A stretch of 64,000 nt of DNA from contig NZ_JBHTJT010000008.1 in the NCBI RefSeq assembly GCF_042676185.1, positions 558,001 through 622,000 on the forward strand. Reading direction: 5' to 3'. Under the pieces are notes generated by a model. That model made no database searches. It was not told the origin of the DNA and was given only the letters and a program-made list of their open reading frames with translations. This document shows, in pieces, positions 51,543 to 59,001 of the stretch. This stretch comes from Tropicimonas aquimaris. GTDB lineage: Bacteria; Pseudomonadota; Alphaproteobacteria; Rhodobacterales; Rhodobacteraceae. A program made the position numbers and the translations under genes. Numbering within the stretch: the first letter of the stretch is position 1; each line of letters begins with the position of its first letter.

Positions 51543-52511
51543 ATGTGGAGGCGAATGCTGTGGCCAGCGGCGATCCTGACATTGTGGTCGGGCGTGGCAC
51601 TGGCCAATCCCGGGATCTGGGAACGGGAATGGCCCGACACCGATTTCGCCAAGACCTCGATCCGGGACTGGGGCGAGATCATCTCCGGCGGGCCGCCGAA
51701 GGACGGGATCCCGGCGATCTCGGATCCGGGCTTCCACCGCGCGGCGGACGAGTCCCGGATCGGTGACCGAGAACCGGTCATCACCGTGGAGATCGGCAAT
51801 GCGACCCCGCGCGCCTATCCGATCCGCTACCTGACCTGGCACGAGATCGTCAACGACACCGTGGGCGGCGTGCCGGTGGCGGTGACCTTCTGCCCGCTCT
51901 GCAACTCCGCGCTCACCTTTGACCGCAGGGTCGGGGGACGGACGCTTAGCTTTGGCGTCTCCGGCAAGCTGCGCTATTCTGACATGGTGATGTACGACCG
52001 CGAAACTGAGAGCTGGTGGCAGCAGGCGATCGGCGAGGGGATCGTCGGTCACTACACCGGGACGGAGCTGAAGCAATTGCCGAGCTGGATGGAAAGCTGG
52101 GCCGAGTTCCGCAGCCGCAACCCCGAAGGGCTGGTCATGGCCGAGCCCGACTACAACCGGTCCTATGGCCGGAACCCATATGCCAACTACGACAGCTCCC
52201 GCACCCCGTTCCTCTACAACGGCGAGATGCCGCCGCACGGGATCCCCGCCATGGCCCGGGTCGTCCGGGTGGGTGCGCGCGCCTGGCCGCTCGACCGGTT
52301 GGCTGCCTCCGGAGAGATAACCGAAGCCGGGGTCACCATTTCCTGGCAGGCGGGGCAGGCCTCGGCGCTCGACAGCGGCCAGATCGCCCGGGGCCGTGAT
52401 GTCGGCTCCATCCGGGTGCGCGACGGGCAGGGCAGGGACGTCGCCCACGACGTCATGTTCGCCTTCGCCTTCCACGCCTTCTACCCGAACGGGCGCTGGA
52501 TGCTCGACTGA
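51543..52511 (+). CDS. DUF3179 domain exported protein
   Basis: 322 residues with a signal peptide (about 1-21, RRMLWPAAILTLWSGVALA). The DUF3179 core is well preserved: RAYPIRYLTWHEIVNDTVGG, VAVTFCPLCNSALTFDRRVGG (a CxxC pair), SGKLRYSDMVMYDRETESWWQQ and NPYANYDSSRTPFL. Function unknown; the two cysteines might bind metal. The start was chosen at 51543 behind GGAGGAGAGGGTG. Its stop precedes the damaged start of the Na/Pi transporter by about 75 bases. Confidence 0.88.
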   Translation: MWRRMLWPAAILTLWSGVALANPGIWEREWPDTDFAKTSIRDWGEIISGGPPKDGIPAISDPGFHRAADESRIGDREPVITVEIGNATPRAYPIRYLTWHEIVNDTVGGVPVAVTFCPLCNSALTFDRRVGGRTLSFGVSGKLRYSDMVMYDRETESWWQQAIGEGIVGHYTGTELKQLPSWMESWAEFRSRNPEGLVMAEPDYNRSYGRNPYANYDSSRTPFLYNGEMPPHGIPAMARVVRVGARAWPLDRLAASGEITEAGVTISWQAGQASALDSGQIARGRDVGSIRVRDGQGRDVAHDVMFAFAFHAFYPNGRWMLD

Positions 52512-52637
52512 GATCGCCCGAACGGCCCGCCCCAAAGCGCTCCTTTTACCCGGCGGTCGGCACTTCTTACCGAAACCACAGGGTGATACACTTCGACCAT
52601 TATCTGGGGTGTCCTCTCCGCGCTTGGCGGGGTCGGC

Positions 52638-53543
52638 GTGTTTCTGGTCGGCATGTCGATGCTGTCCGCCGGCCTGAAGGGCCTTGCCGGGCGAAAGATG
52701 CGGGAGATGCTGGGCCGCTTCACCAACACCCCGCTCAGCGGGGCGGTGACAGGAGCCCTGACCACCGCCGCCATCCAGTCGTCTTCCGCAACCACCGTCG
52801 CCGCCGTGGGCTTTGTCGCATCGGGCATGCTGACGTTTCCACAGGCGCTCGGGATCATCTTTGGCGCCAATATCGGGACGACGATGACCGGCTGGATCGT
52901 CGCGACGCTCGGCTTCAAGCTCAACCTCGGAACGGCGATGCTGCCGGCGGTCTTTCTCGGGGCGCTGCTGCACCTGTCCGGCAGGCCGCAGCTTTCGCGG
53001 GCCCGGCTGGCGCTCGCGGGGTTCAGCCTGCTCTTCATCGGCATCGACCAGATTAAACTGGCGCTCGCCGCTTTCGAGGGGGTCGTCACCCCCACAGATT
53101 TTCCATCCGACACGTTGCTTGGGCGGTTGGAGCTGGTGGGGATCGGCCTGCTAATCACCCTCGTCACACAATCCTCCTCGGCCGGGGTCGCCACCGCGCT
53201 CGCGGCCCTCGGGGCCGGGGCGATAAGCTTTCCGCAGGCGGCGGCCATGGTGATCGGGATGGATGTCGGCACCACCGTCACGGCACTTCTGGCGACGGTC
53301 GGCGGCGGGACGATGGCGCGGCGCACCGGACTTGCGCATGTGATCTACAACCTCCTGACCGGTGTCATGGCCTTCTTCCTGCTCGGGCCCTTCCTGCTCG
53401 GGCCCTTCTCGACCCTCGTCGCGCCGCTGATCGCGGAGGGGAACGGGCAGATCGCGCTGGTGGGATTTCACAGCATGTTCAACGCTCTCGGGGTGGTTCT
53501 TGTGTTGCCGTTCGCGCGCCCCTTCGCGCGGATGATCGAGTGA
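52638..53543 (+). CDS. Na/Pi cotransporter membrane core (N-terminal part of a split gene)
   Basis: About 301 residues from the first usable codon, a GTG at 52638. Two inverted copies of the Na/Pi domain are clear: TTAAIQSSSATTVAAVGFVASG and LVTQSSSAGVATALAALGAG, the QSSS motifs that bind sodium and phosphate. The reading frame is open upstream to 52587 and encodes IIWGVLSALGGVGVFLVGM, the usual first helix, but no ATG, GTG or TTG lies there (an ATT at 52599 is the nearest). The frame ends in TGA at 53541-53543 directly before the PhoU-like half, in the same frame. Family members are normally one chain of about 540 residues, so this may be a pseudogene or need read-through. Confidence 0.75.
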   Translation: MFLVGMSMLSAGLKGLAGRKMREMLGRFTNTPLSGAVTGALTTAAIQSSSATTVAAVGFVASGMLTFPQALGIIFGANIGTTMTGWIVATLGFKLNLGTAMLPAVFLGALLHLSGRPQLSRARLALAGFSLLFIGIDQIKLALAAFEGVVTPTDFPSDTLLGRLELVGIGLLITLVTQSSSAGVATALAALGAGAISFPQAAAMVIGMDVGTTVTALLATVGGGTMARRTGLAHVIYNLLTGVMAFFLLGPFLLGPFSTLVAPLIAEGNGQIALVGFHSMFNALGVVLVLPFARPFARMIE

Positions 53544-54230
53544 ATGGTGCCGGAGCGCGCCGGGCCGCTGACCCGCGGGCTCGACCCGACCCTGCTGTCC
53601 GTGCCACGGATTGCAACCGAGGTGACGGTGGTGGCGGTCGACGGGCTCTCGACGGCGCTGGCCGATCACCTCGTCCTGAAGCTCCACGGACGGCCGCCGA
53701 CCGATGCACCGCACCACTCCCGCGTGACGCTAGAGGCGGCGCTGGCCGAAACGCAGGACTATCTGGGGGAGATCGTGGTGCCCGCGGGCGCCCCTGCCAT
53801 AGCTGCCCAGGTCGCCGGCAGTTTCCACGCGCTCGATCACCTGTTCCGGCTGCTCTATCGCTGCGACCTGGCCGACAGGATCGAGGTGCTGTCGCATTCG
53901 GGGCGCCTGCGTCGCCTGCGCCGTCTGCTCGCAGGGGCCGCAGCCCGCCATGCCCGGCCCGACGATCCGGAGGCGACGGAGCGGATGCTCGATCGGCTCC
54001 GCGCGATCATGCGCGAGCAGCGCAAATCACCGCGCGATCGCCTCGTAGCGGAGGCCGTTCATGGGAGAATCCCGGATGAGGCGGCGCAGGCGCAGATCAC
54101 CGCGCTCCGCTGGCTGCATCGGGTCAGCTATCATCTTTGGCGTATTCGGGTGCATCAGAATGCCGTGCACGCGTCTGCTCCCGCCGTGCCGCTGCCCGAA
54201 GAGGCGCGGCTCGACGTGGCGCAGGACTAG
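53544..54230 (+). CDS. PhoU-like C-terminal part of the split Na/Pi cotransporter
   Basis: 228 residues, in frame with the transporter core and starting with the ATG that directly follows its TGA. MVPERAGPLTRGLDPTLLS resembles the linker of intact family members; helices with the PhoU pattern follow (FHALDHLFRLLYRCDLADRI). On its own it would be soluble. It may be made by reinitiation at the TGA-ATG junction, by read-through, or not at all. Confidence 0.65.
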   Translation: MVPERAGPLTRGLDPTLLSVPRIATEVTVVAVDGLSTALADHLVLKLHGRPPTDAPHHSRVTLEAALAETQDYLGEIVVPAGAPAIAAQVAGSFHALDHLFRLLYRCDLADRIEVLSHSGRLRRLRRLLAGAAARHARPDDPEATERMLDRLRAIMREQRKSPRDRLVAEAVHGRIPDEAAQAQITALRWLHRVSYHLWRIRVHQNAVHASAPAVPLPEEARLDVAQD

Positions 54231-54246
54231 TGTCGATCGCCCGAGA

Positions 54247-54816
54247 TCAGGGTATGATGCGACGGTACTTGGTGCCTTCGAGCGTCGCGCCAGCGATCAG
54301 TCCGGCCTGGGCAAAGACCAGCGCGATCACGGGTTCCGCGGTGGTCAGGGTCTCGGCAGACAGGTTCCCGCCCTGATCGATCCAGGCGTATTCGGCATCG
54401 GCGCCGGCCGACCAGCCGTGCGATGTGCGGAACGCCTGAAGCGCCTCGGGGGTCATGAAGAACAGCGCGTGCGCGTATTGCTGCGCGCCGGCCTGGAAGC
54501 CCACGTTGGCCTGGATGGCCTCGTAGAAGTCGACCGTGGTGTTGTTGATCCGGAGTGCGCCGGTGCCATAGCTGCCGCCCACGCCGAAACCGGCCTTGGT
54601 GATCAGCGGCATGAACAGAACGCCCGAGGCCTTCTGTTCGAGCTCGGCCGTGCCCGGATAGGTCGTGAACAGGAAGTTGCGCGTCGCGTCGACCCGCTGA
54701 TCGATCCGCGGGCCGCCATTCGAACCGACGCCATTTGCGCAACCCGAGAGAACCGCGGTTCCGGCTGCCGCCGTTGCGAGGAAACCGCGGCGGGAGAGTG
54801 TGTTCTTGAATTCCAT
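54247..54816 (-). CDS. SYLF (YSC84-like) domain lipoprotein
   Basis: 189 residues. The N-terminus has a twin-arginine-like SRRGFLA and a lipobox LSGC with C26 as likely acylation site. The SYLF domain follows, with VLFMPLITKAGFGVGGSYGTG and DFYEAIQANVGFQAGAQQYA. Members bind lipids and are mostly of unknown function in bacteria. The ATG follows CCAGGGGCAG. It converges on the PhoU-like gene with 16 bases between stops. Confidence 0.9.
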   Translation of the reverse strand: MEFKNTLSRRGFLATAAAGTAVLSGCANGVGSNGGPRIDQRVDATRNFLFTTYPGTAELEQKASGVLFMPLITKAGFGVGGSYGTGALRINNTTVDFYEAIQANVGFQAGAQQYAHALFFMTPEALQAFRTSHGWSAGADAEYAWIDQGGNLSAETLTTAEPVIALVFAQAGLIAGATLEGTKYRRIIP

Positions 54817-54963
54817 GGTACTGCCCCTGGATATCGCCTGAATGCCTGTTGCTCCGGCGTTTCACGCCGGTTGATCAGTCTTATAAAGCAGTGCGGCAGA
54901 CATGTCACGCTGCCGTCACGGCAATGTGTGCGTTCGGCCTTGATCCGAGCCTGCGGCCGCCTC

Positions 54964-55965
54964 TCAGGCACCTTTCAGGAGACGCGCCACGCGCGGGGCG
55001 TAATAGGTCAGGATCCCGTCGCAGCCGGCGCGCTTGAACGCCAGCAGGCTTTCCAGCATCACCTTCTCGCCGTCGAGCCAGCCATTGGCGGCCGCGGCCT
55101 CCAGCATCGCGTATTCGCCGGAGACCTGGTAGGCGAAGGTCGGCGCGCCAAAGGTGTCCTTCACCCGCCGGCAGATGTCGAGATAGGGCATCCCGGGTTT
55201 CACCATCACCATGTCGGCGCCTTCCGACAGGTCACGCTCGATCAGCCGCATCGCCTCGTCGCTGTTGGCCGGGTCCATCTGGTAGGTCTTCTTGTCGCCT
55301 TTGAGCGCGCCGGTCGCGCCGACCGCGTCCCGGAACGGTCCGTAGAAGGCAGAGGCGTACTTGGCGGCATAGGACATGATCGCGACGCTGCGATGCCCCG
55401 CGCCCTCCAGCGCCTTGCGGATGCCGCCGATGCGGCCGTCCATCATGTCGGAGGGGCCGAGGATGTCGGCGCCGGCGGCGGCCTGGGCCAGCGCCATCTT
55501 GACCAGCGCCTCGACCGTCTCGTCGTTGACGATCTCGCCGTCCACCACAATGCCGTCATGGCCGTTGCTGTTGTAGGGGTCGAGCGCGATGTCGGTCATT
55601 ACCGCGATGTCCGGCACCTCGGCCTTGATCGCGCGGATAGCCCGGTTGGTCAGGTTGCCTGGGTTCCAGGCCTCCTCGCAGCCTTCGGTCTTGAGCGCCG
55701 GGTCGGTGTAGGGGAAGAGGCAGATCGCCGGTATGCCGAGTTCGGCCGCCTCGGCCGCGGCCTCGACCGTCAGATCGACGGAGCGGCGCAACACGCCGGG
55801 CATCGACGCCACCTCCTCGGACACGCCGTTTCCGGCGCACAGAAAGACCGGCCAGATCAGGTCGTCCACGCCGAGCCCGTTTTCGCGGACCAGGGCACGC
55901 AGCGGTGCGCTGCTGCGAAGGCGACGCAGGCGGCCGGAGGGGAAGGGGGCTTGGGTGGGGCGCAT
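54964..55965 (-). CDS. hemB: Porphobilinogen synthase (delta-aminolevulinate dehydratase)
   Basis: 333 residues. The active-site lysines lie in SYAAKYASAFYGPFRD and MVMVKPGMPYLD. The zinc cysteine triad of E. coli HemB is replaced: DIALDPYNSNGHDG has Ala, Asp and Asp, as in magnesium-type enzymes of P. aeruginosa. It condenses two aminolevulinate molecules for haem and chlorophyll synthesis. The ATG at 55965 starts MRPTQAPFPSGRLRRLRS; a long upstream in-frame extension is not supported. Confidence 0.97.
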   Translation of the reverse strand: MRPTQAPFPSGRLRRLRSSAPLRALVRENGLGVDDLIWPVFLCAGNGVSEEVASMPGVLRRSVDLTVEAAAEAAELGIPAICLFPYTDPALKTEGCEEAWNPGNLTNRAIRAIKAEVPDIAVMTDIALDPYNSNGHDGIVVDGEIVNDETVEALVKMALAQAAAGADILGPSDMMDGRIGGIRKALEGAGHRSVAIMSYAAKYASAFYGPFRDAVGATGALKGDKKTYQMDPANSDEAMRLIERDLSEGADMVMVKPGMPYLDICRRVKDTFGAPTFAYQVSGEYAMLEAAAANGWLDGEKVMLESLLAFKRAGCDGILTYYAPRVARLLKGA

Positions 55966-56150
55966 GGCTCTGCCTGATCCTCTGTTGTGCGTGCAATGAC
56001 GCAAACTGCGACGGATCGGCAACCACCTCAAGGGTGACAAATCGCGCAAGCGGTGCTGCGGGTTGCACCTTCGGGTCCGTGGCGATACCTCATCGCGCAG
56101 GTCCTTCGAACTGTCTTGCGCGAACGGCAGGCAAATCAGGAGTATGCGGA

Positions 56151-56669
56151 GTGCAAGACTGGTACCAGATGGCGTTCGAACTGATCGACATGCGATCGTT
56201 CTCGAACCTTTGGTACTGGATCGCCCTGGCCGTGGTCTGGTCCACTGCAAGCCACTGGGTGCTCGGCGTTCCCTACGACATGGTCACCCGCGCCCGCCGC
56301 AATGGCGGTCAGGCCGAGGAGGACATGCGCGACCTGGTGCGCGTCAACGTCAACCGCCTGCTCTACATCACCGAGACCGCCGGAATCTGGATGCTGGCCA
56401 TCGGCTGCTTCTTCCTGACCACGCTGGCGATCCTCGGCTTCGTCTACTGGATCGAATTCGCCCAGGCGGTGTTCCTCCTGGCGCTGCCGATGGCGCTCGT
56501 CTTCGTCTTGTCGATTCGCACGGCGCGCAAGATCCGTGCGGCCGACGGCGCGGGCCTTTATCGCATGCTGCACATCCATCGCTTCCTCACCCAGTTGATC
56601 GGGATGATCGCGATTTTCATCACCGCTTTCTGGGGCATGTGGCAGAACATGTCGCTGGGTGTGCTCTAG
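56151..56669 (+). CDS. Four-helix membrane protein annotated in relatives as 'component of SufBCD complex'
   Basis: 172 residues with about four hydrophobic helices (about 18-36, 68-90, 96-115 and 144-163). The GTG at 56151 is chosen: AGGAG lies 7 bases upstream and QDWYQMAFELIDMRSFSN extends the conserved start. An ATG at 56169 lacks a ribosome site. SFSNLWYWIALAVVWSTASH and VPYDMVTRARRNGG are conserved in Rhodobacterales. No suf genes are near, so a link to Fe-S assembly is unproven. A hairpin (56679-56703) follows. Confidence 0.75.
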   Translation: MQDWYQMAFELIDMRSFSNLWYWIALAVVWSTASHWVLGVPYDMVTRARRNGGQAEEDMRDLVRVNVNRLLYITETAGIWMLAIGCFFLTTLAILGFVYWIEFAQAVFLLALPMALVFVLSIRTARKIRAADGAGLYRMLHIHRFLTQLIGMIAIFITAFWGMWQNMSLGVL

Positions 56670-56678
56670 CCAACGGTT

Positions 56679-56703
56679 GACGAGGGGCTTCAGCCCCTTC
56701 GTC
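56679..56703 (+). terminator. Hairpin after the membrane protein gene
   Basis: GACGA-GGGGC pairs with GCCCC-(T)-TCGTC around a TTCA loop, with one bulged T. No T-run follows, so termination is possible but not certain. Confidence 0.5.
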
Positions 56704-56844
56704 ATGCAAGCGTCCGCCGGATTCATGAAAAAATCCAAACCAAATATTGACGCTGCGGAAAGCACAGGTTGTCCGAAGCCTGTTTCCATGTGAAACTGGA
56801 AGTCCCAATTCTATTTATTTTCGTATAAAGTTCGGGAGATTTTC

Positions 56845-58878
56845 ATGCGTTATCTCGTATTTTTCAATGCGGTCGATTCCTCACTCGGCCGGGAGCCGCA
56901 CGCCGTTTTCGGAGATGGAACGGGGTTTACCTTCCTGAAGGACATCAACGCCGGGGCAGGAAACTCCTCCCCCTACAGTCCCACCGCCGGTCTGGGGAAA
57001 GTGTTCTTTACCGCCACCAACAGCGCACGGTCGGGGACCGAGGCCTATGTTACCGATGGCACCCCAGGCGGAACCGAGCTGCTTGAAGACATCTATTTCG
57101 GCACGGATAGCAGTTTTCCGAATGACTACACGCTCGTCGGGGACACGATCTTCTTCGAGGCGAGAACCGACACTCCCGGCAGCGGATACGAGTTGTTCAA
57201 GACGGACGGCACCGCTGCCGGCACCGAACTGGTTCGGGATATCAACCCGGGCGACGGGTCCAGCTCTCCTGCGTATTTCGTTGATCTCGGCGGGCTGCTG
57301 CTGTTCCGCGCCAACGACGGCAGCACCGGGGGGGAACTCTATCGGTCGAACGGCACGACCGGAGGCACCCAACGGATCAAGGACATCGAACCCGGCTCGG
57401 GAGGCTCGTTCCCCCAACTCGACCAGGATGGCGTGCTCAACGGATCGCTGCTCTTCAATGCCTTCGAGTCCACCTCGGGTCGCGAACTCTGGATCACCGA
57501 CGGGACCACTTCGGGAACCGTGCTTCTGCTGGACATCGAGTCCGGCTCAGGCAGCAGCAATCCCACCGACTTCGAACGGCTGGGCAATGCAATTCTGTTC
57601 TCCGCCCGCACTGCCTCCGACGGCTACGAACTCTGGCGATCCGATGGCACGACCGGCGGCACGTTCCAGATCGCGGATATCTACAGCGGCACCAACAGCT
57701 CGAGTCCGGACGAGATCACCACGCTCGGCAACCGGGCGGTCTTCGAGGCCTCGGACACGGGCACGGGCCGGGAACTCTATGTCACCGATGGCAATGCCGC
57801 GAGCCTCCTGCTCGACATCAACAACGGGTCCGGCAGTTCCAATCCGAGGTATATCACCCCCTTCGGAGACGGATCGAAAGCCGTCTTCACTGCCTATCGC
57901 CCGGGCGAGGGCACGGAACTTTGGGTGACCGACGGCACCACGGGCAACACGCGGCTGTTGAAGGACATCTATTCCGGCGCCTTAAGCTCCAGCCCGCTCA
58001 ACCTGATCGCGGCGGGGGATCACGTGTTCTTCAGCGCGCGGGATGGCGTCAGTGGCGATTACGAGCTCTGGATGACCGACGGTACATCGAGAGGCACGGT
58101 CAAGGTGCTGGACGATGACGACAATCCGATCGTCGACCCCGACAACTTCGCCGTGCTCGCGATCGAAGGCGGCACCAGCGGAGACGACAACCTGACCGGC
58201 ACGCCCGGTCCGGACACGATCAGCGGCCTGGCCGGCAACGACGTGATCGTCGGGCTCGGCGGCAATGACATGCTCAAAGGCAACAGCGGCGCTGACACGC
58301 TGCGCGGAGGGGGCGGCAAGGACACGCTGGACGGAGGCAAGGGCAACGACACCCTGCTCGGCCAAGGCGGGGCCGATGCGCTTCTCGGCAAGGCCGGGGC
58401 AGACACCATGAACGGTGGCGGCGGCAACGATATGGTCAGGGGGGACGCCGGCAAGGACACGCTTGAGGGTGGCAAGGGCAACGACACCCTGATCGGCAAT
58501 TCCGGCGATGATACGCTTCGCGGCAACGGCGGCGCCGACGAGGTCCGGGGCGGGGAAGGCAATGACAGGGCCTTCGGCAATGCCGGGAACGACCGCATGA
58601 TCGGCGGCGGCGGCAACGACGTCCAGACCGGCGGCGGCGGGGTCGATACCTTTGTCTACGGCACCAATGGCGGCCGGGACAGGATCACCGACTTCAACGT
58701 CAATCGCGACATGCTCGACATGGTCGATACCGGTCTGCAGTTCGAGGATCTGCGGTTCATCAAGCGCGGCGGCGGCGACGATACCCTGATCGTCATCAAC
58801 GACGCGACGAGGATCCTCCTGGAGGATGTCACGCGGGCCGAAATCCGGGGTGCCGAAGACGCCTTCGACTTCGCCTGA
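56845..58878 (+). CDS. Secreted RTX protein with ELWxxDGT-type repeats
   Basis: 677 residues with no signal peptide. Residues about 1-440 hold around nine repeats of a 40-45-residue unit (ELWITDGTTSGTVLLLDI, ELWRSDGTTGGTFQIADI, ELWVTDGTTGNTRLLKDI and others), which likely form a beta-propeller. Residues about 442-605 are an array of GGxGxDxLx nonapeptides (GGKGNDTLLGQGGADALLGK) that fold on calcium. The C-terminal GTNGGRDRITDFNVNRDMLD region fits a type I secretion signal. GGGAGATTTTC precedes the ATG. An AT-rich upstream stretch suggests a dedicated promoter. No type I secretion genes are in the window. Possibly a surface or adhesive protein. Confidence 0.88.
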   Translation: MRYLVFFNAVDSSLGREPHAVFGDGTGFTFLKDINAGAGNSSPYSPTAGLGKVFFTATNSARSGTEAYVTDGTPGGTELLEDIYFGTDSSFPNDYTLVGDTIFFEARTDTPGSGYELFKTDGTAAGTELVRDINPGDGSSSPAYFVDLGGLLLFRANDGSTGGELYRSNGTTGGTQRIKDIEPGSGGSFPQLDQDGVLNGSLLFNAFESTSGRELWITDGTTSGTVLLLDIESGSGSSNPTDFERLGNAILFSARTASDGYELWRSDGTTGGTFQIADIYSGTNSSSPDEITTLGNRAVFEASDTGTGRELYVTDGNAASLLLDINNGSGSSNPRYITPFGDGSKAVFTAYRPGEGTELWVTDGTTGNTRLLKDIYSGALSSSPLNLIAAGDHVFFSARDGVSGDYELWMTDGTSRGTVKVLDDDDNPIVDPDNFAVLAIEGGTSGDDNLTGTPGPDTISGLAGNDVIVGLGGNDMLKGNSGADTLRGGGGKDTLDGGKGNDTLLGQGGADALLGKAGADTMNGGGGNDMVRGDAGKDTLEGGKGNDTLIGNSGDDTLRGNGGADEVRGGEGNDRAFGNAGNDRMIGGGGNDVQTGGGGVDTFVYGTNGGRDRITDFNVNRDMLDMVDTGLQFEDLRFIKRGGGDDTLIVINDATRILLEDVTRAEIRGAEDAFDFA

Positions 58879-59001
58879 AACCACCGAGGCCATCATGCCC
58901 GTGATCGGTGGCGCGTAATGCGCCGCCGAATCGTGCGCAGCGGGGCCGGTGGCGCGAATGCCCGTTGACACCGCGGGTCACTGGCATAGGTGACTGCGGT
59001 C

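Noticed and set aside
53541..53543. TGA of the Na/Pi transporter as a selenocysteine codon
   Set aside because: Intact family members are expected to have arginine here, not cysteine, and no selenocysteine insertion hairpin was seen downstream.
58171..58650. 27-base periodicity as a CRISPR-like array
   Set aside because: The period equals nine codons of an open frame encoding RTX nonapeptides; there are no constant repeats with variable spacers.
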